A stretch of DNA of 64,000 nucleotides from assembly GCA_037127315.1 (NCBI GenBank), contig JBBBDQ010000443.1, forward strand, positions 1,429,001-1,493,000. The letters are read 5' to 3'. The position numbers were made by a program, and so were the translations under genes. Positions 33,905 through 43,745 of the stretch are shown here, piece after piece. Source of the stretch: Ascarosepion bandense. Its lineage: Eukaryota; Mollusca; Cephalopoda; Sepiida; Sepiidae. Positions within the stretch are counted from its first letter, which is position 1, and the number at the start of each line of letters is the position of its first letter. Under the pieces are notes generated by a model, which saw only the letters and a list, made by a program, of their open reading frames with translations, had not been told where the DNA came from and ran no database searches.

Positions 33905-35165
33905 AGTCAATAAATCCCGGGCCTAACTAATAAAACAACAACTTTTAGGAAAAATTCAACTTTATTCATCAACATAGTCTTGGGTGATACACTGATTTCA
34001 ATGTTTCTCTAACAATTTGATGCTTTTTTGTACAATGATTTGTCTTTGACCTCAAAATACACCTTTGATATAACTTCTTCATTGGTACCAAATCGCTTTT
34101 CCTGGAGCATTTTTTGAGGTCTGCAAACAGTCAGTTGTTGCTGGGGGCCAGATCTGGAGCATAGGGTGGATGCGAAAACAATTTGAAGTGCAATTCATGT
34201 AGTTTTGCTTTTGTTGCAATCGAATTGTGACATCGTGTGTTGTCTTGGTGAAAGTTCACTTTTTCTTCTTCATTTGTGGCTATTTTTTGGCAATTTCTCT
34301 CTTCAAGCATACTAGTAATGCTATATAATATTCACTATTGAGAGTTCTTCCTTTCTCAAAGTAATGGATGAACAAAATTACTTGCGCATCCTAAAATATG
34401 GAGGCGAAAACCTTGCTTGCTGATGTTTGCATCTTTGGTCGCTTTGGACGGCTTTCACCTGCTGCTGTCCACTAAGCTGACTGTCGATTTGACTCCAGAG
34501 TGAAGTGGTGGATCCATGTTTTATCCATTGTCACATATTTATGCTAACCGTATTTGTTGTGTTGAATTAGTTGCAAACAACGCTCTGGCTTGTCGACACG
34601 TTGTTGTTTTTGATTGACTGTGAGCAAACACCGTACCCACTTTGAACACTGCTTTCTCATTGACAAAGGTTCATGCAAAATGGTAAATGCACTGCCTTCT
34701 GATATATTCGACTCCTCTGCTATCTCACACAACTTCATTTTACAATTAGCCAAAACAAATTTGGAGATTTTTTTTGTTTCCAAGACAACTGCTAATTTCG
34801 GCTGACCTGAGCAATCAGCATCATTTGAGTCTGTACAACTGTGTTTAAAATCAGTATACCAGCTCTTAACTGTTGTTTCTGACAGAGCAAAGTCTGAATA
34901 ACACTTATCAAGCCATTGCTTTGCTTGAACAGTATTTTTTCCCATCAGAAAGCAATGCTTTATCAGCACACAAAATTCAGATTTATCTATTGTTTTGAAA
35001 ATTTGCAACAGTAACTTCACTTAAATAACTGTAATTTGTAAACTAATGATCCGATTGGACCCAAATTTTGGCAAGTGCCATTTGAAGGTTAGTACTTCGT
35101 AAAAAAATCATATGGATTTTTTATTAGTGGCACCATCTATATGTCAGGCCCAGGACTTATTGCAT
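33905..35165 (-). pseudogene. Second mariner element, transposase broken
   Basis: Outer repeats: CAATAAATCCCGGGCCTAAC at about 33909 and, in reverse complement at the right end, GCAATAAGTCCTGGGCCTGA. Minus frame 35020-34544 gives most of the DNA-binding half: TIDKSEFCVLIKHCFLMGKN, WLDKCYSDFALSETTVKSWY, EIAEESNISEGSAFTILHE, SKWVRCLLTVNQKQQRVD. The catalytic half follows in decayed frames, with NFHQDNTRCHNS (second Asp kept) and HPPYAPDLAPSNN then a stop, where the family has APSDYW. The third catalytic Asp is therefore Asn and the next Trp is a stop. Length about 1.26 kb fits mariner. Confidence 0.88.
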
Positions 35166-35319
35166 GACCTGTTTTTTTTTATGCATATAAAGCACTCTCT
35201 ACTCTTTTCTTTAACCAAAGATATAGGATCACAGAATTTAAAAGTTTGAATTGAGATTTTTTATTGAGGAACATGCCTCCTCTAACTGACAATGCTGTGT
35301 CAGCCCCTGTTTATATTCA

Positions 35320-35888
35320 AACTAATGTCCTTATCTTTGTTTTTATTTTGGGATAAGAGTCATTATGATTTACATTTAGGCTAATATCCTCATCTTTGTT
35401 GTTATTCTCTCTGAATTTCTGGGATGATAAGTCATCATTATTACATTCAGACTAATATCCTCATCTTTGTTGTTATTCTCTCTGAATTTCTGAGATGAGA
35501 AGTCATCATTGCTTACGCTGTTTACATTCTTTGATGGTGTTATCCCAATGTTTTTGGCTGTTGTGCCCTTTAGCCTTCATCATGTGTGTATCAAATTAAG
35601 TAATCCGTAGCTAATTTTGAACTGAACCCTTTATTTAATATACAGGGTTAGATTGTTCTCTTTCTATTAGCCATGTGTAGTGATATCTCGCCTAGTTCTT
35701 ATTTCTAGTATTGCTCACTCTGTCTCGTTTGAGTCCAAGTACACACCACCTGACACAGGTATTGAACTCACAATGACTCAGTCATCAAATTCATGGATCA
35801 ATGCTCAATCAATCTACTAGGCTCTTGTTAAGGCTAAATGTGATAACAACAACAAAGATTGAGACAATAGTCTGAATGTAAAATATAA
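35320..35888. mobile_element. Foldback family, duplicated arm
   Basis: The outer-arm motif CTAATATCCTCATCTTTGTT occurs at about 35368 and 35452 in repeats of roughly 84 bp. Inner-arm sequence follows (GGCTGTTGTGCCCTTTAGCC, CCTTTATTTAATATACAGGG). The right arm (about 35838-35880) has AACAACAAAGATTGAGACAA and is cut by the LTR. Confidence 0.65.
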
Positions 35889-36102
35889 TGTTGTATCGTG
35901 GAATGAAGAGATACACAGAAGTAGATAAACTGCTTTATTAACAGTGTTACAGCCAAGATGTATATACAATGTTTACGTTCTCTTGCAGTAGTAGGTGTTA
36001 CCTCCCGAAGTCCATGATAATGACAACCCCCATGCTAAGTGCACATTGTCTTATATACTTCCAGGTGACTGGATGTCACATGGTATGAGCCACAACTCAA
36101 CA
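35889..36102 (-). mobile_element. Second solo LTR, short
   Basis: TGTTGTATCGTGG at the left and CACAACTCAACA at the right give TG...CA ends. On minus it has TATATAAGACAATG (TATA box, about 36047-36060) and AATAAAGCAG (poly-A signal, about 35932). The terminus TACAACA is shared with the LTR at 7175. No target duplication; a TA microsatellite follows. Confidence 0.6.
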
Positions 36103-36103
36103 T

Positions 36104-36149
<46 letters not shown>

Positions 36150-36252
36150 TAAATATAGGTCTAAGGTGTGCTATATTTATAGGATAAAGCGCTCAATATC
36201 AGAGATAGAGCGTATGTAAATATAAAAGAGTGAACATTGAAGTCAACACTCA

Positions 36253-36295
36253 GGGGCGACAGACTGTTTCATGCTAAGCGCAATCATCAGGCCAC
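36253..36295 (-). ncRNA. Hammerhead-like ribozyme, left arm
   Basis: On minus: GTGGC, core CTGATGA, a stem-II region TTGCGCTTAGCAT (TGC/GCA pairs, outermost T-T not paired), GAAA, then CAGTCTGTC giving stem III ACA/TGT with a GUC cleavage triplet, then GCCCC. Stem I pairs GGC/GCC with one mismatch beyond. The core is conserved but stem II is imperfect, so activity is uncertain. Confidence 0.5.
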
Positions 36296-36324
36296 AATCA
36301 TCAGCCACTTAAGTGCAATACATG

Positions 36325-36367
36325 GTGGCTTGATGATTGCGCTTAGCATGAAACAGTCTGTCGCCCC
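36325..36367 (+). ncRNA. Hammerhead-like ribozyme, right arm, C3 lost
   Basis: Mirror copy of the left arm, but the core reads TTGATGA: C3 is U while G8 is kept, leaving a U-G pair. GAAA, stem III and the GUC triplet are retained. Probably inactive. Confidence 0.4.
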
Positions 36368-36394
36368 TGAGTATTGACTTCAATGTTCACTCTG

Positions 36395-36430
<36 letters not shown>

Positions 36431-37107
36431 CATTTTAATTCATTCGAGATTTCTGTTAAATCAAAAGAGTTTTTTAAAGAATTCAAAAACATTTTTGTCT
36501 GAAATTTTTTTTCTAGTTTAGCATCTTCTATGATTTTAATTTCATTCTTTTCTCTCTGAAATTGTCATATAGTATACACCTAAAGTACAAATGGCATTTT
36601 CTATCTCTTTACATGTATCTGTCAGTTTTTCTCTCAGTAGTAGCTTATTTTCATTGTTAATTAAGTCTGTCAAAGCCAAACTTTATCTGAGAAATATTGA
36701 TTTCCATTAAAAATCTGCCTGATCCTTGGCACATATATTAATCAAAAATAGTGATACAAAGAAGTCATTTGGTGTTTTCACTCAGAAAGTCTTAGTGTTA
36801 TAGAGAAATATTATTTTATAGCTGTTATGGTGCTCTACCTACATAGCAATAGACTCTTTCTCCTTGCATAAATACTAACCTGAGTGACTTCCAATGGCGC
36901 AGCTAGGATGCAGTTGTGAGAAGCAGTCTAGAGACAGTTGATACACAGCATAACTATACTGTTTTGACTTACACTTTTATCTGCTAATTACTAACATTTA
37001 TTATTGTATATATTGTTCTGTTATTCTAATAAACCTACCTTATTGTTTCCATGTCTTATTTCCGGGTCCAAACTGACCCCAAAAACTTGACGACAAAGTT
37101 TTGCCAA
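36431..37107. other. Unassigned stretch
   Basis: No gene recognised. Around 36940-37040 an AATAAACCTACC motif in mixed-composition sequence could be a retroelement end, but no pairs of ends were found. Confidence 0.25.
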
Positions 37108-37725
37108 ACAATAGCACAGTACAAAAGAATGCAAGTGGTCATCAGCAAAAAGCGAAGCCCAAAATGCCAATTACAGGTCGGGGATACTAAAATCAAGCCG
37201 ATACAGAAATTTAAATACCTGGGAAGTGTTCTAACAAAGGATGGAAAGCGTGACATTGAGATCCAAAGGCGTATTGGCATGATCAAGGATGCATTCCAAA
37301 AACTAAGCAGAGTATTGAGAGACAGGAAAATTTTGTTGGAAACAAAGAAAAGATTACTAGACTGTTATGTGAGGTCTGTCCTTCAATGTGGTAGTGAATA
37401 CTGGACAGTCTCCTCAAAGACGAAGAAAAACCTTGAAGCAATTGAAATGTTGTTCTACAGAAGGATGTTGAGAGTACCATCACTGAACATGTGAGTAATG
37501 ATGAGGTTTTGGAGAGGATAGAAATGAAAAGTAAACTTATACTTAACATCAGGAAAAAACAGCTGAAATTTCTCGGACATGTAATGAAGAAAGGGGGCTT
37601 GGAGAATCTAATACTCACAGGACAAAGGGAAAGAGGAGAAAGCAACAGGTGACATACTTGATGGCCTTGAGCAATTGGATGGCAAAGCAGCGTTTGAGAG
37701 GAATACCAAGAGAAAAGTCATAGAA
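37108..37725 (+). pseudogene. LINE-B ORF2 C-terminal fragment
   Basis: Frame 37051-37494 reads MQVVISKKRSPKCQLQVGD, TKIKPIQKFKYLGSVLTKDG, RIGMIKDAFQKLSRVLRDRK, and LLDCYVRSVLQCGSEYWTVS. A frameshift near 37480 is followed by IRKKQLKFLGHVMKK-like sequence. No RT catalytic block. It runs into a SINE 3' end. Confidence 0.85.
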
Positions 37726-37726
37726 A

Positions 37727-37820
37727 CCTTCTGCAGGAAAATCTTCTGACCAGTCAGTCATGTCTCTTTCAAGATATGATCGTCCAAGTGTGTACCATGT
37801 ATTCCACTTAACTGGCTGAA
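37727..37820 (+). mobile_element. SINE-S 3' end only
   Basis: TTCTGCAGGAAAATCTTCTG, CAGTCAGTCATGTCTC, then the end CACTTAACTGGCTGA. Joined directly to the LINE-B 3' part, so it is a severely truncated insertion or a recombination product. Confidence 0.75.
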
Positions 37821-38092
37821 TCTACACTGATGTCAACAGTGGAGTTTTTTTAAGCGTTAGTTAAATTTGAGTAAAATTGCTTATAGACAAAAACCATACA
37901 AAAGGATCAAATGAATTGATTTGAGTAACTGCAGTTGTCATTTTTAATCAAATTTATCAAATGACAAAAATTAATGATCAGTCTCCTCAAAAATGAAGAA
38001 GAGACTTGACACAATAGAAATATGGTTCTACAGAAGGATGCTGAGAATACCATGGACTGACCATGTTAGCAACAGCAAAGTTTTTGAGAAAT

Positions 38093-38440
38093 TTTTTTTT
38101 TATCAATTTACCCCAAGCAAGGCAAGACCACTGGTGAAGAGGGAGTTACAGTGAGAGAAGCAACAAGGTACAAGAGATGTCGAAGATAAGAGATAGATGT
38201 TCCCATCTATCTCTTATCTTCGACATCTCCATCAAAGAGATAGAAGATGGCAATTGACGTTGCATTTAAAATTTTGGAGATTGTAGCTATCAGTGAAGTT
38301 CTATAAATGGGAAGTATTAGAAAAGAAACTGTGAGAGTAGAAGGGGCAGTTACATTTAACTATTTCAACAGTAAAAGGTTGGGACCTAAATACCAATCTA
38401 GTAGTGCAAGTAAATCCATGTGATCGACGAACCAGGGGAA
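38093..38440 (-). pseudogene. LINE-A 3' fragment nested in LINE-B
   Basis: Poly-T at 38092-38101 and ATCAATTTACCCCAAGCAAG mark the 3' end. ORF-end sequence follows (GCATTTAAAATTTTGGAGAT in reverse) up to GTGCAAGTAAATCCATGTGA. A 56-bp perfect palindrome occupies 38174-38229. Confidence 0.8.
38174..38229. repeat. Perfect 26-bp inverted repeat, 4-nt loop
   Basis: Arm 38174-38199 (GAGATGTCGAAGATAAGAGA and onward) is exactly complementary to 38204-38229, with loop TTCC. It has no counterpart in other LINE-A copies, so it arose locally. Confidence 0.9.
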
Positions 38441-38665
38441 AATAGCTGAAAAGAAAATGAAAATAGAAAATAAAAGGACACTCATATTTGACATCAGAAA
38501 GGGGAAGTTGCAATTTCTTAGAAACAATGAGGAAAGAGTTTAGAAAATTTGACTCTTATAGGACATATTGAAAGCAAGAGACAAAGGAAAGTAGTGCATA
38601 ATCTACCTGACAAGCTTGTATAAATGGTTGGCAGAACAAGGATTAGGAGAGATAACAAAAAAGAT

Positions 38666-40110
38666 TAAATTTACTAATATGCCACTGCCCGGGTCGGTCG
38701 CTGTTGGTTTCAATTCAGATAGCTGGTCATAGATTGACTCTGTTTACGGTGATCTCCCTTGTCCCACCTTGTGTTGATTGATCAAAAGGTGGTTACATGA
38801 GTTTTCCACTAGCTGTCTCTTTGCTGAACTATACCAAACTGGGAAGCATGCACACAACTGAAAATAAATGAAAGAAATATAGTGCCAAGAAAAAATAAGT
38901 GGACCAACGTCTGAAGTGTTATAAAATAACATCTTTCTATACAGAAAGTAATTCTCACAATAGTCTTTCGGATAATTCCCAATCCCCACTCCTATCAAGC
39001 TGGTAGCGGAACAAAAGTCTCTTAAGTAAATTGAATTATCCTCCTAAGCAATAAATGAGAAATCTGGCTAGCCGCAGCGCGCTGCTCTGAAAGGAGTTCT
39101 AAGTTTGTCATAAACCTAGTCAACTTGATTCTTGTTCTCCGGAATGTTGTGGAAATTGCTTAAGTGCTGGGTTATGGGTAGGTTGGTGCGATTCATCTTC
39201 AGAATCGGAGTCGAGGTGGATCTCTTGTTCTGGGCTGGATCACTCTCAAAAACTCTTTTGTTAACTCTGGTTGGTTGATTGGCGACAGGCTTCTCTACGG
39301 TCGGCACCCAACAGCATGACCATCATCTTTCTGTCTCTTTACTTCTTCAGCTAGGAACTGTCTTTGGCAGGCAGCGATTTTTCTATGGTTGGCACCCAAC
39401 TACATGGCAATTATCTCTCTGTCATTACGTCTCTGGGCCAGGAACTCAAACTCACTGCCACTCGAACTCGAACTGGACTAACTTGAACTCTGTTTAGTTG
39501 GCGATTTCAAAACTTTGTCTGCAAAATCTCTTCATGTCTGTTTTTAACTCTGGTTGGCCAGCATCAGGCCTCTCTATGGTTGGCACCCAACGGTGTGGCA
39601 TCTATCTGTCTCTTTACATCTTCAGCCAGGAACTCTATGGGAGGCGGCAGGCCCTGTGGTCGGCGCCCAACAGCATGGCGCCTATCTCTGTTGTTACATC
39701 TCTGGGCCGGTAACTCGAACTCAAACTACAACTAATTTTGGTCTCTCGGGACCCTTTATTCATGCCCATGCCATGGTGTGTGGCTGACGGACACTGGGTG
39801 TCTAACCCCTCACTTGACAATCAATAGAATGCTGAGGTAAGCTGCTACTTGTCGTTGCCTTCGCTTCATCCAATGGGATTAGTCTTATTTCCATGACATC
39901 AACTGCTGGTCATCTCCTCCTTTCGAGCACTGGTTCACAGGACCAATGAGATTCCTCTCAGTATTATGATATCATCTTCCCATACCCCTTTACTGGGCTG
40001 GACTTATCCAGCGAATTTTCTTTCTCACGAAATAATTTTGGGGATTTTTTTAATCAATCACTATTAACCTTTTGAACTTGTCCCTTCCTGGTTTGCCCAA
40101 AACAACCAGA
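38666..40110. other. GC-richer block with repeated CGGCACCCAAC motif
   Basis: Composition rises above the flanks. Four copies of GGTYGGCRCCCAAC lie at about 39299, 39389, 39580 and 39659, each followed by TATCT/CTGT and TTAC sequence. They form two pairs, so about 39258-39500 and 39538-39740 are a diverged long duplication. The motif read on minus (GTTGGGTGCCGACC) resembles a tRNA primer-binding site of LTR elements. LTR-leader origin is inference. Confidence 0.4.
39116..39307 (-). CDS. Hydrophilic 63-residue frame, possible gag start
   Basis: Minus frame with no ATG (first codon GTG, within GGTGCCGACC). It reads PTVEKPVANQPTRVNKRVF, ESDPAQNKRSTSTPILKMN, and ends QVD. Charged and polar, without low complexity, hydrophobic segments or a recognised domain. 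Its position just after a primer-binding-site-like motif would suit the beginning of gag in an LTR element. That is speculative; a chance frame is possible. Confidence 0.25.
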   Translation of the reverse strand: MPTVEKPVANQPTRVNKRVFESDPAQNKRSTSTPILKMNRTNLPITQHLSNFHNIPENKNQVD

Positions 40111-40377
40111 CAAACAGACAGGTGTGTCTGTTTACATTGTCACTTAGATAAGAATTTTCGCATCTGCATTTCCAATATCTATTTTTGAGTCACAGATATT
40201 TTCAGATGACAGAAAATATTTTGTTACCTGTTTTCTTTTTCTTTTCTTTTTAATGTCAGGCTAGCCAGGCAATTCTCTATTTCCTTTGTTATCACCTTGG
40301 CAGATGACTGTTTCTTCTTAAGTTTCGTCTAAGGCCATCTGTATTTTATATTTCAATCAAATTACTAATGTCCAGCG

Positions 40378-40640
40378 AAAATAAAAATTGAATTTATTTC
40401 TCTTCTTTCTCTCTCTCTCTCTCTCTCCTCTCTCAGGTTTAGAATAACAACAGACAAACAAAACTTGTTACCTTTCATGGGTGGGCTTGGTTCTTTTAAA
40501 TTCCAATATCCATTGTTCTGTATTTTTTCTAACTGTGAAAATAAAAACAAATTTATTTCTCTTTCTCTTCTTTCTCTCTCTCCTTCTCGGGTTTAGAATA
40601 ACAACAGAGAAACAAAACTGGTTACCTTTTGTTTCTTTTC
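40378..40640. repeat. 159-bp tandem duplication with CT runs
   Basis: GAAAATAAAAATTGAATTTA at 40378 recurs as GAAAATAAAAACAAATTTAT at 40537. Each copy continues through a CT run and GGTTTAGAATAACAACAGA. Overlapping minus frames here are by-products of the duplication. Confidence 0.85.
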
Positions 40641-41094
40641 CCTTGCTCATATTCGGAGAATAATAAAGACATTCTTTTAGTATGTTTTCTTCTGATCTAT
40701 AATAAAAATTAAAAGATTTTCCAATTATAGTTAATAATTAATTAATAAAATTAATTACCTCCACTCTGCTAAATATTGTTACACTAAGAACTACAAAGAG
40801 AAGGAAAATGTGAAGAACCATGACTGCTAATGCTTTGAAGAAACACGGAACATAGAAGATTTATGAATTTTCTTCCCTCACTGGCTTATCTAATCATGTA
40901 AATCTGTTATGGTTTTATGATTTGCAAGAATGAACAGTATCAACTGATTTTGTTAATTAATTGATTGAAACTTTAAATTTAACAGTATTCACTGTTTTGT
41001 AACTAGGATATCAATTATTCTTCCAATTAATTAAAAGTTTACAAGCTAAGAAAATATATTTAATGAAATTTTGCATACAGATGAATTTAAGTAT
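40641..41094. other. Unassigned AT-rich stretch
   Basis: No gene or shared repeat recognised. Confidence 0.3.
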
Positions 41095-41144
41095 TTTCTA
41101 TTCTTTATATTGTTCAGACTGTTGACCTCGTTTTTATTGTCACA

Positions 41145-41875
41145 CTAGCAGTATAGCCCGGCGTTGCTCGGGTGTAATGAAATCTTTAAAACTAATCCAT
41201 GGGCCTGGACTCTTTGGACGTTGGCATGAAAAACTAAAAAGCAATAGTTGTTTCCAGTTAAAGCAAAACCATAGACAGAAAGAAAAATCAATGGATGTAA
41301 GTCAAATTTTGATTTCCTGTTATCGATATCAAATAAGTTTTTTTTGTTGTAAACTGAATTTTGAAGGCTAAATATGTACTCTGAGTAAATGGTATCATGT
41401 CTGAGACTAAGAACTACAATTATACCTACTTAGAGCCAAACCCAAAGCAAAAACTAAAATAAAAAGGCTGAAAAAAATACAGATATACAGGCAGATAAAC
41501 AGACACACACACAAATATCTTGCCTTTTTTATATATATATATATATATATAATCGATTTTCTGCACTATTGTAAGAACTGCAACCTTGAAACTTCTGAAT
41601 ATCGTTTCTTATGTCTTTGTCTATGAGTGTATCAAATTTGATTAAAATCGGACCACTCTTTCTATAACCCGATTTTTTAGATTATCAATTTTCGATATTT
41701 ATCGGGGGTACTTTGACACAAAACCTAGCTAAGAACACTCGCAGACACTTATAATACAACTGTGTAAATTTTCAAGAAAATCGGTTCAGCCATTTTGGAG
41801 TCTATAGGTAACAAACACACACACACAGACACATACACACACAGAGACAAAGTTCCATTTATAAATAAGTTTAGA
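41145..41875 (-). mobile_element. Helitron-like element H6, long variant
   Basis: CTAG at 41145-41148 (preceded by A), hairpin CCCGGCGTTGCTCGGG, and AAGTTTAGA ending 41875 (followed by T). 731 bp, same internal layout as H5. The hairpin is intact, so this is among the best-preserved ends. Confidence 0.9.
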
Positions 41876-42142
41876 TTCACAATGTTTTGGCTGTTGTACA
41901 CACTTGCTTTCTTTAAATGATATACATTGAAATTTCGAACAGAACACTTTATTTAATCAACTGGGGAAGATTGTTCTAGTTCCACATGCCATGCCTTTTC
42001 TGGGCATCTCAGTTTCAGTTAACTCTCTTTGAGTAATGCTTTTCTACCTTGGGCTGTGCATCCCAAGTGGATAAAAGCATTGGTTGACGTAATCCAGTGA
42101 CTTAACCCAAAGAGTTGTGAATTCAGTATCTGGCCACAGCAG

Positions 42143-42432
42143 TCAGCCAGTCAGTTATGTGCCATACGTGATGCATGCTTGGGCGATCATGTCTCAAAAG
42201 AGACATGACTGACTGGGCAGAAGATTATCCTGCAGTAGGTAGTAGACTGGTTGTCAGCCAAGGCTATAGAACCCAATCTGTCCTGTTATTTAATCCATAA
42301 CTGGAAGGAAGAGATGGATTAATACCTTTCCCAAGAGTATTTGTGTGCAAGTGAATGCAAAAAATTCAACTGGAATTCTAACTCACCTTCCTGATTTGTT
42401 GTTCCAAGTCGATATCCATTGCACCACAGCAG
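42143..42432 (-). mobile_element. SINE-S, near full length
   Basis: From CAGCCAGTCAGTTATGTGCC to CCATTGCACCACAGCAG. CCACAGCAG occurs at both borders (42134-42142 and 42424-42432), but part of the right copy belongs to the SINE head, so the duplication length is uncertain. About 20 bp of the central block is deleted near 42240. Confidence 0.85.
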
Positions 42433-42650
42433 AGATGAACAGAAATATGGAGAGTTGAGTTACTAAAAGGGAAATAACCGACACTGATATATTCAGAAAA
42501 GACATGTCATGTGAAGCCAGAACAATCTACCCCAAATGCACTGAATAAAGGGTTCAGTTCAAAGTTCCAATATAAATTTTCACCTGGAGGTTTTAGCATA
42601 CAACCATCAAAATGTCAAAAGGACAATATGAATAAAGACTAAAGGAAAAC

Positions 42651-43066
42651 ATATCTTAAGATTAAATTCAAGTGATATTCATATATATTTATGAGTGTCA
42701 ATTAAATTAAAAATTTTCTGGAAAAATAACAAGATTTTTAATTTTGTTTATAAATATTTATTTCAAAATAAGATCCTTACATTTGCTTTGATAAAGTCTA
42801 CTGGAGAGTGAAATGCGTTGGCTAAGAAAAGTTTTCCTTTAGTTTTTATTTATATATAATTCAGTTTGAAAATCAAATCTTTACAAAATACTTGGAATAT
42901 TTGTCAAAAACAGTAAAATCAATAAAATGCACTCAATAGAAATCCCAAAAATAAAAATGTAAAACAATTGTTGACAAAATGTATAGAAAAATGACCCAAC
43001 CTTCCTGCTACAGTGGTTTTACCAATTTCTTTTTATTAGTCAGGAATACCATCTGGCAATAAAGTG

Positions 43067-43074
<8 letters not shown>
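42651..43074. other. Unassigned AT-rich stretch
   Basis: No gene recognised. A TA microsatellite follows at about 43077-43107. Confidence 0.3.
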
Positions 43075-43110
<36 letters not shown>

Positions 43111-43234
43111 AGTATGGGTGGAATAATATTCCCCATCCAAAGAAACACTATTTTTTAAAAAGTGCTCAATACAAAGTAGAGCTAATAATAATAATAATAT
43201 TTATTAATAAATTATAACATTGATATGTTATAAT

Positions 43235-43289
43235 ATCACTACAAAAGTAGCTATTTTGTTTCGACACTTTTTGTGTCTTTTCAAGTGAT
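43235..43289 (-). ncRNA. Hammerhead-like ribozyme, left arm (U3-A8 variant)
   Basis: Exact mirror of the copy at 43312-43366, read on minus. All helices are as described there. Confidence 0.6.
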
Positions 43290-43311
43290 GTTGTTATTTC
43301 GAAATAACAAC

Positions 43312-43366
43312 ATCACTTGAAAAGACACAAAAAGTGTCGAAACAAAATAGCTACTTTTGTAGTGAT
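43312..43366 (+). ncRNA. Hammerhead-like ribozyme, right arm (U3-A8 variant)
   Basis: Stem I is ATCAC (43312-43316) with GTGAT (43362-43366), five pairs. The core is TTGAAAA (43317-43323). Stem II is GACAC/GTGTC with an AAAAA loop, five pairs, followed directly by GAA (43339-43341). Stem III is ACAAAA (43342-43347) with TTTTGT (43355-43360), six pairs. The cleavage triplet is GUA, with A at 43361. The consensus core CUGANGA differs at two sites only, C3 to U and G8 to A, which together preserve a 3-8 base pair. Hammerheads cleave their own RNA by transesterification. Activity of this double variant is untested. Confidence 0.65.
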
Positions 43367-43435
43367 ATTATAACATATCAATGTTATAATTTATTAATAA
43401 ATATTATTATATATATATATATATATATTAGTCAT

Positions 43436-43479
43436 CCACTTACAAGCCTGTTTTGCTGCATCACAGCTCATCAGTGTGG
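43436..43479 (-). ncRNA. Hammerhead ribozyme copy with G12 lost
   Basis: On minus: CCACA, CTGATGA, GCTGTGATGCAGC (stem II), then AAAA instead of GAAA, CAGGCTTGTA, AGTGG. G12 of the core is A, and the innermost stem-I pair is A-A. Otherwise identical in layout to the intact copy 310 bp away. Probably inactive. Confidence 0.75.
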
Positions 43480-43745
43480 CTAGATGCATCCACTTGCTTC
43501 TGGCCAGGATTGAAACTCGACCGATTTGGTGTCAGTTGGAGTCACTACTTCCTAAACCATCGACGCATGGAATCAGAGAAGGGAAACTTTAACGTGTTGT
43601 ATACAAGCAGTGTATAAACACGCCAGTCACCAAGAGAATTCGATTCATTTCTGAAGAGTCACGCTTATAGCAGAAGTGGAAACTGTTTTTAAAATTTTCT
43701 TCTCCAGAGAGCTCAATCATAATGAAAGCATAATATATTAGTCAT

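Larger units (their letters stand above)
36104..36430. repeat. Palindrome between two TA microsatellites
   Basis: TA runs at 36104-36146 and about 36398-36426 enclose an interrupted palindrome. The left arm (about 36228-36295) and right arm (about 36325-36395) are 90% or more complementary around a loop of about 30 bp. A segment with GCGCTCAATATCAGAGATAG precedes it and resembles the sequence before the 44.1 kb palindrome. Confidence 0.85.
37979..38665 (+). pseudogene. LINE-B fragment split by LINE-A
   Basis: Left part (37979-38091) encodes the SSKMKKRLDTIEIWFYRRM region. It resumes at about 38447 with MKIENKRTLIFDIRKGKLQF-like frames. A minus-strand LINE-A copy (38093-38440) separates them, so LINE-A inserted after LINE-B. 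Confidence 0.8.
41095..42650. mobile_element. Foldback element with Helitron and SINE inside
   Basis: Left arm begins about 41100 (TATTGTTCAGACTGTTGACC), is interrupted by H6 at 41145-41875, and resumes (ACAATGTTTTGGCTGTTG, CACTTTATTTAATCAACTGG). The right arm (about 42530-42640) mirrors it: CACTGAATAAAGGGTTCAGT, ACCTGGAGGTTTTAGCATAC. A SINE-S lies between the arms. Confidence 0.75.
43191..43410. repeat. 220-bp perfect palindrome without spacer
   Basis: I checked all 110 positions of each arm: 43191-43300 is the exact reverse complement of 43301-43410, with the centre at TTATTTC|GAAATAA. A TA microsatellite follows. Each arm holds a hammerhead-like ribozyme. Either a very recent inverted duplication or a fold-back sequencing artefact. 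Confidence 0.97.
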
